This document shows, piece by piece, positions 37,901 through 52,900 of a stretch of 64,000 bases of DNA. The position numbers and the translations under genes were made by a program. The DNA comes from Siphonodentalium dalli (taxonomy: Eukaryota; Mollusca; Scaphopoda; Gadilida; Siphonodentaliidae). Below the pieces are notes generated by a model. The model was not told the origin of the DNA. It saw only the letters and a list, made by a program, of their open reading frames with translations, and ran no database searches. Numbering within the stretch: the first letter of the stretch is position 1; each line of letters begins with the position of its first letter. Location of the stretch: positions 118,812,723-118,876,722 of the forward strand of contig CP136063.1 of assembly GCA_032622095.1 (NCBI GenBank), read 5' to 3'.

Positions 37901-40900
37901 TTATATAGACTATACGCGGTGTACAATAATAGATATGAATCGAGGACACCTGTCCGGAAATATTTCTATCAATTAATATAAATTTTATTCAGAATTTCTT
38001 ATCACATCAACGAGACAGTGTTGGCGCTTCTTTAAAGAACATGCAAATCGGCGCGAAAACTTTTGCAGCGTACCAAGATGGAGAACTCTGCATCGATATC
38101 ACCCTCAAAACACCGCAAGTTACCTTTTCTTCTCTAGATTCACCATGACCTACGATCGAAATAAACCACTTTAGTATGCCGTAACAGACAACAATATACA
38201 GTCTTCGGTTTTATCTGTATTTTATTCGCAAGCTATTGGTATAGTTTTGAAATCGGGTGTTATAAAAACTATTTTGTTGTTATAATTGTGACCCGGAAGA
38301 GATAGACCATCTTTAACCCCGTATTTACTAAATACTCATTGACTAACAGTTACATAATAAAATGTTCAGATAATAAGTAAAAAAAAAAACATAGGCCGCG
38401 TTTGTTGAACTTATTATCTGAACATTTCCCACTAATGAATAGGAACTTTCTACACCTATATTCTTCCCGTTCGTCACTTGCAACTGATCGGATATTTCAT
38501 CTAGTAAAACGAGTTGTATTTGCGTATTCTGGCCATGAGTTTGGATATTAAAGCGGCCCATAATGTCTTTATTATCAGTTGTATACATCTAAAGCAAGAT
38601 ACATGTTCATGGAGTAGATGCACCATCTTTAAATTCATAAAAGATGCCACATCGAAGTCCGAAGGTCCTTTATTCATTCAGTATAGTTCGCGCGGAAAAT
38701 ATAAATAAGAACGCATGTTTTTCAGCGTTATACAAGATGTATTCCGCCGATGAGTTCGGTCTGAAATATTCCGTGAAAGTATGTTTTGATATTCCTCCTC
38801 TAGCATCATTTTCGGTTGAATCCATGCCCCTTCAAATTATTTGTTATTACAGATTGCAACAGAAAACTGGCCGTTAACAGTCTCAAGAATACTCCTAGCC
38901 TTCTTCATACCACTTTCGTTGGAGTGGTTATTTAAAATATTCAAAGTTGTATTCAGTAAAACGAAATGGCCGTCTAAACTGGAATGGCTTGCGGTAAGAT
39001 ACACATATCATACAATGTGTTATATATACGTATTTTCATCATTTTATTGACGCCCACAAACTGGTTAAAATGCAACAACAAAAAAATATTTGTCACATAA
39101 ACGCCTCGTATACGGATAGAAGATATTTTATTACCCTCTATAATTTGATGTATATATCCCGTGTATATATATACCATAACATATCTTTCTACATGAGAAT
39201 TTGGCTGCCCAGTGGTTATGTTCCTCCATCTGGCTATATTGACATCATGTCTACTGATTCATTCAGAATAGGCAACCGTCCAAAATGCACATGGAAACTG
39301 TCTTATGGTTCAAAATCCAAAGTGGACACATCTATAGTCATGTCCCTGTAAGACAGTATGATACTGTAACTTAATTTTAAATGAGGTCAGAAGTTAATGT
39401 CAACTCTTCTATGGGATGTGTACCAAACTAAGAGACTTCAACTTACTTTTAGATAAGTTTAGATTTTAACGTCAATATATATTGTATGGGGTATCCACAT
39501 ATTTCATTGGTGCACCCACACCGTACTTGTGGTACGTTCATACGCTGGCAAGTTTGCACGGTATGGTTTGCAGGTATTTCGTCGTAGAACACGATATGGT
39601 GCCATAATATGAACCGAAATAAGCACATAAAATGCATCTGTACCATAGCTAACTACGTGCAAAGTAAAATATGTGTAGTACCACCTGTAGCGATGCTATC
39701 GGCATTTGCCTGTAAATAAGCGTGTAATTATCTCGCAAGAATAAATCATACAGGTTTTTGAAGGCAAATGCCAGTAGCACCGTTACAAGTGGAACTACAG
39801 AAATGTTACTTCTCATGTTGTTCACTTTGATAGAGATGCATGTTATATACATGTGTCCGTCATATTATGGCACCATAGGGTTTTCTATGAGAAAATGCCT
39901 GCTAAAAATGCCGTGCAAACTTGCCAATGTATGAACGTACCCGTACATGCAGTCGTAATGTGATTCAGACAACTCCTATTAAATTTCTATTGTTATGTCA
40001 TTTTTATGCAGCTGGTGGTGTTGACGATGCTGCAAACATCTGCGAAAAGTATATTTGTATTCCAAATATTACCACACATCGGAATACAGATCGGTTCAGC
40101 ATTACTCATGGCCGTATTGCTGGTCCCAAGCTTTCTGAATGTGATAGATAAATACGTCATTTCAACCATCACTAAAGGGCGGGAGAGGATTTACTGGTGC
40201 CTACAACTACTAGCAGCCATAGTTTGTGTATTGGCGCAACTTTCTGGTATAACCGTACTATCCGTGATGCACGAAGAGTTCCGCCACGAGAATAACACCG
40301 ATTTACCCACAGCAAATGTTAACATCACGCAAGAAAATATTGTTCTTCCAATTGTACTTTTTGTCATGTCAACTTACTGGTGGGAGAACTACATCCACAC
40401 CGATGTTAATCTTAAAATAATAAAAATCCCCTTCTCACAAATCAGAAGGAGGATGAAGTTGTTTAGAGATTCTTGTCGTATAATATTAATACCGATAGAG
40501 ATGACGTTTCTCTATCTTCCAATGTCACTTCATGTGTTTCCTAATTCACGGATAGCAGTACCCATGGATATCTTCAAAGTGATGTTTGATGATATAACGA
40601 ATATCATCGAGTGTGTTTGCGCACAGCGCTGGGGAGAGCTTCTTGGAGATACGAATGGAAATTCTGTATTATTATTGGTTGTTATTCTCGTATCGACTAT
40701 GGTTGTTCCGTATGTATCCGTCGTTGCCTGTAAACTTCAAATGCAAGTAATGGGTTTTGCTCTTCCGTTGACATTGGCACCCATTTTTGTGTATGCGCTT
40801 ATTGATGTCCAGTGCAGTACCCATGTGCTACCGGGTAGTATATTCACGGAACAACTATCGTGCATTGTTCATGATTCAGGACATATGTTATACATCAGGA

Positions 40901-43900
40901 TACTTGTGGTTGGATTATGGATATCGCACGTTGTGCTATGCAACCACATATGGCAACCGAAGACAGAGCGACTTGCCAGATTGCAGAGGTAAGAAGGTAG
41001 ACAACTTGACCGGAAACATCTTAAAGATGCCAAACCCGATTACAACAAATCAGGTTTTTTCATAAACCAATTTTCGGCGCTCTGTGCAGCTATAAAGTTT
41101 TAGGACGCGAATGTTAATAACACAAAAACATAACATAAATATGACGGCAACAAGTCGCGATGACTTTTAGCACATAGTTACGGAATCAAATCTAATTTGA
41201 GGTTTTATCGCGTTGCAAGCTGCATGTCTGTTCACAGTGTATGTACGGTATTGGTTTGTTACTCATCAAATTGATATATGATATTCCAAAGTTCCGAACC
41301 AAGTCTTTCTTTGAAGGTATGCAGGTCTTCCGAATCTACCGCGAACTGTGATAAATTGTTCCAATGATGCACCAATCTTTCAGCAAAGAAGTGCAAACGT
41401 GTGTCTTTGTTACATCTATTGGGTGTAATTTGTGGGTGTGGCCCATATAATATATATATGGTTTCTTGATAACATTCTGGTGTTCTTGTGGACATGTTCC
41501 TGGATTTTAGATGTCGTTCGCAAGGTGTGATAACGATCTATATGTCACGTTCTGAAAAAGCCAAAAGTTTGTGACTGTCCTGGAACAAAAGTACAATGTT
41601 ATTACAGTGATTGATTCCCGGCCTCAATATATTGATATCCCTTGGTCGCGAACCTAGTACATGGATGACATCATTTTCATTTCAGACTGTTCATAACTCC
41701 TGTTCTTGACCCGTTGCTCAACACTATCAATATGCCTCTGAGAAGGCGCCACGATGGAGTGTTTGCACTCAAGAAGCCAATAAACTATCCCTCGATGAAG
41801 GCTACAAGAGAAGGGAAAACCCCCGATGAGCACAATGCTATGGACGAGAGCTATACGATGTATGTGTGCGGCACACTGTGGAGAGAGTCCAACACGGAAA
41901 TGGAACAGTTATTGAAGTCATTATTGAGGTATAGACACTTTACTTAATTATACATGTTATTGGGGAAGCTCGATCACACAGTGGTAGAGTGTTCGGCTTC
42001 TCGTCGTTGTCATCAAAATGTTATGCGTTCGACAACAATCTAGGTTTCGAGCATGACGCAATGTAACTTATGAGTTGCACGCCTCAAAATCGTGACTGCT
42101 GAGCAACGTCGTTTGTGTTGTGAGTGCTTCGCACCACTCACGCGTCAAGGCAATACTCGATCGGGTGTCAATAAATCTTTGTCAGGATGCTAACATTGAT
42201 GTAGGATGGGAGTGACAACAGTATCGAGTGCCCTATGACTGGCGTAATAATCGATGTGCAAAGTACATCGCATTGAAACGGATCCACTGTATAATGCGCT
42301 GTATAAATGGATATATTAATCATAATCATTATTGGTACCACACAATAAATCCTGAATGTATTTTTCGCCTTGTTGGTTTGCAAGGTAAAGCTACCTCGTT
42401 CTTCATACCGTGACAATATAATGTTTACTCATAGTTTGCCGATATTACGCTCAAATATAGAAATTCGCATTTGAAAACAATTGGCGATTCGAAGCTAGGA
42501 GTGACATTAGTACTGTTGGGGACTTGGGATTCAAATATGACATTGGATTGGAATGAAATGTTGGTGAACGTGTATTGTGGTCCACTGAATACAGACAATT
42601 GTACAGGATCCGTATAATCGGAGAGAACAAACTTCTACTTGTATTTCGAAAAAAGAACGTTCCAATGGTTCAACGTTCACTCATTTACAACATTCCAACC
42701 TGCAAGGCCTACATGCGTGGCTGTATTGAAACGGTTTGTATTCGCATATAATGTGTGTCTTTCTCCTCACGCAGGCTTGATGCAAGAGTAAGCGCTGGCC
42801 GTAATGCTCAAGAATTATACAGGACCACAGTAGACCCTACCGATGTTTATGACCTTGAAGGTTCGTCAGCCTATGGCGTTATGTCCACATATAACACGTT
42901 TAGTGGAAACATAATCTAACCATACATAACATACATAGAAATGGTGATTATACAACATATTTAAAGACTTATATAAATAAGGTGTTTTTCAATGTTTTAT
43001 ATGGGAACATGAATAGAGGATCTTCCGACTCTGGCCAAATGTCCAACAAACGAATCTCCTAACTCCCGTGTATTATCTCTTCAGTTAGAGATTTCCACTG
43101 GTACTTCGAGCTTTTCAACTGTTGGAAAATTCTAACAAAACACTATAAATATACTGATTATACATAATGGTTGCCAAATTAAAAATCCCACCAACGAAAC
43201 ATTGGGTTGACATGAGTTTTAGGTCATATGTACATATCCAAATCCCCAGCTGGTCAGATATCTCTAAAGCTGTGGCCTATTTCCCGTTGATTGCCCCCTG
43301 CTTGAGTGGAGCAGCATGCATACCAACATTGATTTTCATCGAGCTGAAATATGCGTGGCTGCTTTATTCTTCATTGCAATATATGATGTATGATTTTATA
43401 TCATGCAATTACAATTTAACTCAACTTTACGTCACAAATGAATCTTCCTTTAATAGAGCCAAGACAATAATCTATTTTTGGTGATTCGATTGTTGTGTGA
43501 AATTATGAATTATTCTAGCAGTTTTTTGTACCTAAAGTAACACAGCAGAATATATTTCAACTTCACAAATGTATTAAAATCCATTGTTTTGGTCTCCTGT
43601 TAATAATAATATTTCATATATACACATGTGAATATATGAGATTTCAAGATTTTTTGGCCAGATAGATATATGATTGTGTTACATCTGGAGGTATGGAATC
43701 GTGATTCTTTTAATATTAATTTCACACTTCAGTTCATTTAATGTTTGACGATGCCTTCGAAGACGCCGAACAATCAGGTGATGCCGCCACTGTTGGTGTT
43801 AAAGTTGGAGAGAAATGTCAAACGGGGCGGGACATAAATGCCTTTGTGAAGCAATTTTTGGCATGCATGAACACAGCATCGAGGCAAGTATAGAAACTGG

Positions 43901-46900
43901 ATCATCTAATTTTGAATGTTATTAAACAGTTCAATAAATTGTAAATTGTTGATATACAATAACCCAGATGGCGTGCCAGAAATCAAGTTATCAATGTAAT
44001 ATAAACTTTATATTGGAATACATTAAAGCAATTTGATAAAATACCGGCGACTATGATTGCGTGTCGTTATATATATATATCTCGACCAGAGCTGACACAG
44101 ATATCGCGGCGATTAAACCCCTATGCAATAAATGACCTAGTTTATAAAATAAACCAGACTTATGTATATGATCCACATTGTTAATTCCACATGGAAATCA
44201 CGTCACTGTACGTATAAATCACCGATCCTAACACGAAGCTTCTAATGCATGGTTAACATGTGTAGTTATGGTGGGGGGGGGGGGGGTGGTCAGGAAAAAA
44301 ATTCCAGACACTAGGTGCTTTTTTTTATTTTTTCCGCCTACTGTGTACCCACCACCCCCTAATTTTTATTTTTTTTCCGATTCTGGGATAGGGACCCACC
44401 CCCTTCAAATTTCTTCAATTGACTATTTTACTTAGTTGTCCTGATCTTATCTGATATATGTTCCCGTATCATGATTACAGAAGCATTCCTACTTATGGTT
44501 GTAAAGTTTCAAAGCAATTCTCCAATAAATGTCGGATGTAGGTTGTGCTGATGGATTCACATTTTAAATCCAAGATGGCTGCTGGTGGCCATGTTTGTTT
44601 TGAAAAATTTTTGGGGGAAAGATGGAGGGTCCCTTTCTTGAGGTCACCCCGAAGATCCATATGAAGTTTGGTGACAATTGGATGAGAAATGTGATCTGTA
44701 AGATGTACTAAAGGATTTAGTCATACAAAGAGTAAAATACAAAATGGCCGCTGGCAGCCATGATTTTTACAGAATTCGAGAAAAAAATGGTAGGTATCCA
44801 TCGAGAGGTCACACCGATGATTCATTTCAAGTTTGGTGATGATCTAATGAGGGGTAAGCTCTGGAGGGTATGCTAAATGATTTAGTGATGCAAATAGTAA
44901 AATCCAAGATGGCTGCCGGTGGCCATGTTTTTCATCGAAAACCGTTCAAATTTGACAGCTCCCATCTAGAGATGTTCCTAGACCCATGTACCGAAAATCG
45001 CTGAAATCGGTTTGTATTAACACCTTTATGTTTTATTTTATTATGGTTTTTTGAATAGACTATTTAAACCTGTGCATTGATAGATCCTTGATGAAAACAT
45101 TTAACAATCTGACCCATTGGTGTCATCCCTCATTATTACTGATGGTGAACTAAAACCCCCTAACAATAGTTAAGTTCATACATATTACACAATTGAAGCA
45201 GTTGTAAAACCTGTTGTCCCATTATTTTGAAGAAAAATGACTAATGGAAAACATTTACGGGGCCAGGAAAAATTGTGTTAGCCGGGCTGCTGAACCACCG
45301 ACCCACCCCGCCTAGTGTTCGGAAAAAAATTGCAGACCCCCCCCCTGGTTATGGTGTAATTAATGGTTAAAGTCAAGTACGTGCCACATCAATTGTAGGT
45401 CTGTTGATGGCTCGTCCGAAGATCTCGAACCATCGGGTGTTTATAGAACTCCATACGGTGGGAAGTTCGTCTTCACGTTGAGAGGGGGTACCAAATTGAC
45501 CGTCCACCTAAAAGACAAGGAAAAGATACGTCATAGGAAACGATGGTCACAGGTATGCTCACATATTCTGAATAATTTGTTTGTGCAATTATGTGGCTGG
45601 AATGACGATAATTTGCTGAGCACTATTGGGACTTCGGGTATAGAGACTAATGGGTAACTAAGCAAAATTAAAATACTTTATGTAACTCTCTTTTAAAGCT
45701 TCGTGTTTCACATGTCATTTGTAGTCAAAGTTCCTAAGTTTACCAATGTTCTGCTTATCGGGCGGATAAACATGAACAGTAAATGCAATAAGCGTCATTC
45801 GTAACGGACTGTCGCCACGTCAATTACTGCCGAGGACCCTCGCGAACAACAGAAATAAGAATAACGCTATTCAGTATTCAGTTAATGATCAGTAAACCAT
45901 AATAATAAACCCATCTATAATAGGTGATGTTTATTAATGATCAGTAAACCATAATATTAAACCCATCTAATAGGTGATGTTTATTAATGATCAGTAAACT
46001 ATAATGTTAAACCGATCTATAATAGGTGATGTTTATTAATGATCAGTAAACCGTAATGTTAAACCCATCTATAATAGGTGATTTTTATTAATGATCAGTA
46101 AACCACAATATTAAACCCATCTATAATAGGTGATGTTTATTTTCTAGTATAGAAACGTACAGCTGGTAGTTTTTTGTGTGTCAACTCGTTTGGGGCTTCT
46201 CATACATCGCTCCTAACCACTACGGACCGGCAAGCTTGGAGTCTTTTCTTTAAACATATTTTATTTGTATATCGAATAATACAAAAGGGATTGGGGACAA
46301 GTTACAAAACTTACTTTGCCCCTCTCCCTGTTTACAATAATATTATTCATACAAAATGGTGAAGGAAAGATTCAAAATCATATATAGGTTAAACATATTT
46401 ACATTTACAAATGAGTGGGTTCGGGGTTTGGGGTGGGAGGTGCCAAAACCGATTTGTGACTAATTTGCTTTGTGTGGCTATTCTGAAAAGCGTTTGATTA
46501 TCCGACTTCGAATCGTTTAGTCGCTGTTATATATCGATGGACTATTTTGAAGAGAATTTTGTTTCTTCTATTTGAGATATCGGGAATTCCGAGAAGTAAA
46601 TCATTGATATGTGTAATTTTCAGTCCTTCTTGGTATAATTTTTGACACATTTCCATTCGTTCCGTGTGAAATAGGGGACACGCCCAGAGGTAGTGGTAAG
46701 TATCTTCGCATGGATTTCCACAATGGCATTGGGGGCTGTCAGAGATATAATTTTGGAACATATCGGAACGTAGGCTACTGCATTTGTTACGCAATTTGGC
46801 ATGGGCGACATTAAGCGTTCTACGACCTGTATAGAAGTATGATGGTGGTTTTACTGTAGGATCTATTAGTTCGAGATAAAATTTGAAGTCTGCGATAGAT

Positions 46901-49900
46901 TCGGCATCTGTTATTTCTGTGGGTATGTCATTACACGATTTTAAAGTAGCGGGGAAGAATGATTTTTTTAAATGCTCGGTGTTACAGAAGTAAGAATAGA
47001 ATTTTCCCGGTTTTCTCAAGTTATATCCCGAGACTTCAGATGATCTAGGTGTTAGAAGATTTTGTAGGTATTCGGGGCATTGTCATTTACTATTTTATAC
47101 ATTGCTTGTAGTTTATGGATCTCTTTTCTCTTGCTCAGTGTTGGCCAGCCAACTTCATTTAGGAGGTTTATATTGGACACTGATCGTGTGAGGCCACTAA
47201 CTGTTCGGGCGGCATCGCAATGTAATCGGTCGAGCTTCTCGGTTAGGTATTTGGGGGCACAATCCCAGACTACATCGGAGTAATCAAATAGTGGTAGGAT
47301 AAAAGTTTTATAAACGCTTTCAAGCGATCTTCGGTCAAGCTGATACTTAAATCTTCGGAGCTGTGCTAAGCGTGAGGCTATTCTGTTTTTTATACCATTT
47401 AGGTGATTATTCCATTTTAAGTTAGCTTGGAGTTCCAGACCGAGGTATTTATGTGTTTCAACAAATGAGATTGGATCCTGTTTAAAGGTTAAGTCGGGGG
47501 CTTTCACAGAAGTCCCCGTTAGTGCACAGGACATACTAATTGTTTTAGAAGGATTAAAGTTTACTAACCAGTTTTCAGACCATTGTGCTATGATTTGGAG
47601 GTCACTATTCATGACGCGGCCTAATTAATTTAGGTCATAGTGACTATTTGTTAGACATGTGTCGTCGGCGTACATTCTCGTAAAAGAAAGTATGTTGTCT
47701 GGTAAGTCGTTGATATAGACAAGGACGAGGAAGGGTCCTAAGATTGAGCTCTGTGGTACACCAGCTGGGATGATCTCGTATTCAGAAAAGGTGTTATTTA
47801 CTAAAACTCTTTGTTGCCGTTTATGAAGGTAGTCCTCTATCCATCTCAATGTTCTCCCACGAACTCCATAATTATATAGCTTATATAACAGACCCCTGTG
47901 CCAAACTCTCTCGAAGGCTTTGGAAATATCACAGAAAACAGAGCATGTATATAGTCCTTTGTCGAGAGATTGACATAGGTGATTTTAGAGGTCTATCAGT
48001 TGGTGAGATGTGCTGTGGCCGGTTATGAAACCCGATTGGTTGGAATAAAGTAATTTATTGTCGTCAAAGAACGGACTTATTTGTTTTAGTACAAGTTTTT
48101 CAAACGCTTTCCCAAGACAAGGAAGCAGGGACATAGGTCGATAGTTTTTTGTGTGGCTGGGTCATCTTTTTTGAAAATTGGGACAACGTTAGCCTTTTTC
48201 CAGGTAGATGGAAACTTTGCGTTGTCGAAGGATTTATTGAAAATTATTGACAGAGGATATGCTATTGATTCAGCTGTTGAATTTAACATTTTCGCACTTA
48301 TTCCATCATGTCCATGGGCTTTATTCAGTTTGAGCGATGTTAATACAGAAATTATCTCATCCTGCGTAAATTCCAATTTCGTTAGTTCTTTTTCACAACG
48401 CGATTTGAATGATGGTAATTTATGGGATGAATCGTTAATCGAAGAATTGGAAATGAAACTTTTATTCAACAGGTTGGCCTTGTCCAGATCGTCTGTTACG
48501 TAGAGTTTTCCGTTTATATCAATCGTGTTGCTCGTTTCGGGGAAAGAGCTTGGAGTAGATAGGGGCGGGATACAATTTGTTTTCTTTTTACATAGCAAGA
48601 AATTTATTAATTGCCAAAAATCGCGGGGGGATGATGAGTCTTTAACCCGATTTTCCAGTTTATCTTCAAATTTTGCTTTTGCGAACTTTTTCATGTTATT
48701 AATTTTGTTTCTGGTATTCTTATACTGTTGCCACGTATCAGGGCGATTGTTTTTTAGCGCTTTGTTTCGTAATTTTTCTCTTTTGCGGATTTCTTTTCTA
48801 ATGTCGGAATTAAACCAAATTTTGTCTTTTGGGCGTATTGTCACTTTTGACTGTGGGATTGTTTGATTCATGATTGAGAGAAATGTCTCCTGAAAATTGT
48901 TAACTGTAGTATCTATGTCGGGTGCATATAGGAGATCATCCCAGTTTGTGTTACTAAGCAGGCTATTTGCTCTTTCAAAATTTGCTCTGGTATAATTCCA
49001 AACCGTTCTCTGGAAAGAGGTGGTGGGGGTGTAATCGTATTATAATGTTACATAATCACCACGGTGGTCTGAGACTCCTGGATTAATGACGTCGGTGTCA
49101 AGAACGCGGAATGTATTGCTGATTACAATTGGATCAAGAAGTGTGCTCGATGTATTTGTGATCCTAGTAGGGGCTGTTATCACATTTTTAATACTATAAA
49201 AATCTATAATTTTGGAAGAGCTATCTAGAAGGTTAGAATTAAAGTCACCTGTAATGATAACATTTTAGGTTATTTCTAGAGCGTCTGCTATTGAGTTATC
49301 AAGGTACTCCCAATAGTTTGGATCACAGTATTGTTCTGATCTATAGGACATTCCTAAGAGAATGTGAGTTTTCTTCGAGAAAATATCAAACCATAATATC
49401 GAGGAATCGAATTCTAAATCGTGTCTTCGTCTATGGACAATGTGATTTGCAAACATTACGCATATTCCCCCTCCTTTGGACAGGTGGGTAGTAGCCAGGA
49501 ATAATTAATTTATCGGATGGATATGAAGGTTCAAGATGGGTCTCACTAAAACACAGGATGTCATACTCATTAATGATATCAACTATCTTTTCGAGCTTAT
49601 TGCGAATACTTCGGATATTGTAATGAAATATAGAGATTGAATGACTATTTACAGGTAATGTATTAGGGCCTGGGTTCTTTTCAATGTCGCCGGATAACAT
49701 AAGGATTAGACAGATCAGAATCAAACATATCTTCAGATTGAATATTCGGAAGTTGCATTTTAAGGGTCCAACATTTTTTGCCGCCTGAGATTTTTTAGTT
49801 TTCTTCCTCAAGTCGAAGACTCCAATCGCTGCCCTATAAGCTTGGAATCGATGTCTGTGGGCATGGGATTGTGGTCGAAGTGTGAGGTACACAGCAAATG

Positions 49901-52900
49901 AATTACATCTGATCGGTGCATTTTAAGCTACAACTACCAAACTTGTTATCACAAAACATATTTAATTTGGTGAGGTATTTTTATGTCCTATTGTATGTGG
50001 TCCATTAATAGCTATAAAGGCAAATAACAGTATTTCAGCGTATGTTGATAACAGATTCGAAACTATTTTTATGTTCACTGCATCCAAGTTTTTAATGGGC
50101 CGACACTTGATCGGCTGTGTTTTGGATTTAATTACAGGTAATGTACCTATATTATCTGCTGGGCTATAAGCTGCTCGGAGCGAACTACAAGGAAGCTTTC
50201 TTGCAAGACTCCATGAAACGCACGCAAAATTCAACCATCCTGAACAACCTCAAACCGGAAATCTTGAACAGAGTTAGTATAACATAATATGTTGAAAGCC
50301 CTATTACTACATAATAATACTAATCGATCCATTTATTACACGGATTCTACGGGTATACCGTTCCAATGCGTGGGGAAATTTTTACCCTGACGAGCCTGAA
50401 CACTCAGTAACCATCAACTGCTCCCACAATGTGGCTAGCACACTGACAAGATCTTTCACTGCTCATACGCAGGTACCCTTTTCAACGCATGGGTGGTGCG
50501 AAACAGACACAGTGTGAGTGACCTCAAGGGTCACAACTTGGCGCGAAAAATGAACAGCGCACAATCGGACAATTGCACGTAGATCAATTCGGCCAAGTCA
50601 CTGCTGTGTGAAACGTACATGATAGCAGCGGCGGGCTGCGAACTCGCCTCACTGTGTTGACAGCGAAGGAAAGTTAGACTCACTGGACCACGCAGCTGCA
50701 CATGGCGATCTCTATTACCACCGCCAGTATAAATGGTTATACCAAACACCATGAACATTGACCGACGTTCATGATACTGTGCACGTTCAGACACGCTCAT
50801 AACTGCATTAAATAGCTTATGATTTTGTTCGACGTTTGCTCTGAACTGACCGTGTATATGTATATTTCATGTTCCTCCACGAAAGCGGCTAGCCAGCTAC
50901 ATTTCAATTTATATATACTTGACCTACACTCATGTTAGGTATATATATAGTTGCATTGTCAGGTCGTGTGCATATACGGTTCCCCCGTGTCCTTTGCAGG
51001 TCAATAACACATATATCCTCACATTGGACGGAGATGTGGATTTCCAACCAGAATCAGTCAAGCTTCTGATGGATAAGCTGAGAAAGAACCGAAAAGTGGC
51101 CGCGGTATGCGGACGAATACACCCACTGGGATCTGGTCAGTTTGATTATTTAATTCAAGGCCATCTGAATTTTTTAGTGGTTATATAAAGTTCGATAGTA
51201 TAACGTATATAGGCATTCGTGATTTGTTGGAAGTTGGATCGTGAGTATTTAGAGCGCAAAAGCCGGACAATAATAGAACATTTGACTATATGTATACACG
51301 TAGTACCTACTCTGTACATGCACTTGTTCGCAAAATGACCATTGCACTTGGAATTGCAAATGGCATGTCAGAAAAAGCCCGTCGTATAGTCAGTATATAT
51401 ATCGAGGAATATAACGGAATTATTTAATAGATAGTTCGTATATTGCCCGATCCAAGAAATCACCTCCCGCCAGAAACATTCACATGGATCATACCGCCAA
51501 GCTCACGGTGGTACTTCTAAATATACGTTATAAGCACTGCGTCCGATTTATAAGTGAAATAAAGATCACAAGCGCCCGGAGGGCGCGCGTGGTGTTTATT
51601 TCACTTATAAATCGGACGCCATGCTTATAACATATTTATGACACTCAAACAGCTCGAGAAACTTAAAATCAGTGATGAGTTTCTGTTACCAATTAAATGT
51701 GTGGTCATTTTTACAAACATGGTCCGGTGAATACCAATCAATACCCCATGGTCGGTATGTCACCCAGATTGTTCACCGAGTTTCATTTATGCCGAATCAT
51801 GACATTTCAATTTACTTTTGTGTTAATCGTGGATTAACTAGAGAGCACACTACACTTGTACTCTATTGTGCATTATTCCTACGTATCGGATTTATTTATT
51901 CCATACATCCCAAGTTGGATTTATAATATCACAAACAGCACTTTCGACAAATGTATGTTATTCAATAGGGTCCAGTTACTGACCTTTAGATACTGTATAT
52001 ATCGGTTAGTTGTTGTCTGCGCTGCAAAACGGTCTGTCGTTGATTACATCTGTTCATTGTGTTGGTGAGAAATAGTAACTGCAGGCGTTTGTCGACAAAG
52101 CAAATGCCCATGTAACTTGTCCGAATACCCCACCCCCCCGATCTGAAATTTTAGTATGGCGTATACTCGGTATTACTTTAATTAAATATTTAATTATTAA
52201 CGTTTATATATTTGGCATGATGTATGGCCCATGTCTTCCAATCGCTACGTCCCTGAATCTGCTCGTTCTGACTAAACATGGTATCACAGCCCTTATTAGT
52301 AATGCTTACCTTGGTGGAAAAATAACTTGTTTGAATTTACGGGAGTGCATAATTGGTCCATCAAGGTGTGCGCCGCGAATACAATGCATAAGCTTGTTGT
52401 AATCACGACAAACCGTTTGATAGAACAGGCGACGACTTAAAGCTATTTACAGTAAATAAAGGTCGGTCACCGGACCTCATTAGATAACTTCCATTGGTCG
52501 AGGGCTGATTGGCGTGTTATAATGTCTTTTCTTTACCCTGTAGATCACGGGCATATATATATGTGAGAATGTTAGTAAAATTAGTTTGCTTGTGTTAATA
52601 ACATATCTCAAAATGGATAATAATCACTAATAATATTTTGTTCACTCATAACAGGACAAGTGACAATCAGCTACAATAACATATCTTCATTACAGGGCCT
52701 GTTGTGTGGTACCAAGAGTTTGAATATGCCATCGGTCATTGGTTGCAGAAAGCGACTGAACACGTGTTCGGATGTGTCCTTTGCTGTCCAGGGTGCTTCA
52801 GTCTATTCCGGGCGTCAGCTCTGATTGATGATAATGTCTTGCGGAGGTACGCAACCAAACCGACGACAGCCCGTCACTACATACAATATGAACAAGGAGA

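Larger units (their letters stand above)
46240..49925 (-). mobile_element. Decayed CR1/L2-like LINE retrotransposon, antisense in intron 9
   Basis: Non-LTR element reading on the minus strand. From its 5' side: 2A-like motif, apurinic-type endonuclease (49060-49892) with FHYNIRSIRNKL, FSETHL, GDFN and SDHRGDY; linker and reverse transcriptase (47625-48871) with NYRPMSLLP, AGVPQSSILGP and YADD; thumb and C-terminal part (46498-47612) with a CxC...H...C knuckle. Frameshifts near 49470, 49260 and 48130, and in-frame stops near 47625 and 47052, show it is not functional. The 3' UTR ends in an A-rich, AATAAA-containing stretch near 46250. Ends are approximate because no target duplication was found. 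Clade is inferred from motif style. Confidence 0.88.
45553..50137 (+). other. Intron 9, host of an antisense LINE
   Basis: GT-AG intron of 4.6 kb. Holds five 52-bp tandem repeats (45882-46140) and then the antisense LINE (about 46240-49925), leaving little other sequence. Without the LINE it would be under 1 kb, like most introns here. Confidence 0.8.

Noticed and set aside
37892-37983. Alternative exon 3 after the CCCCACAG at 37891
   Set aside because: The frame soon stops at TAA near 37979 with no donor giving continuity to exon 4; the 37993 exon fits phase and length.
43888-43893. Canonical GTATAG donor for exon 8
   Set aside because: It leaves phase 0, which gives an immediate stop at the 45399 acceptor; the GC donor fits better.
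48153-48866. Plus-strand open frames over the LINE
   Set aside because: Shadows of the minus-strand reverse transcriptase frame.
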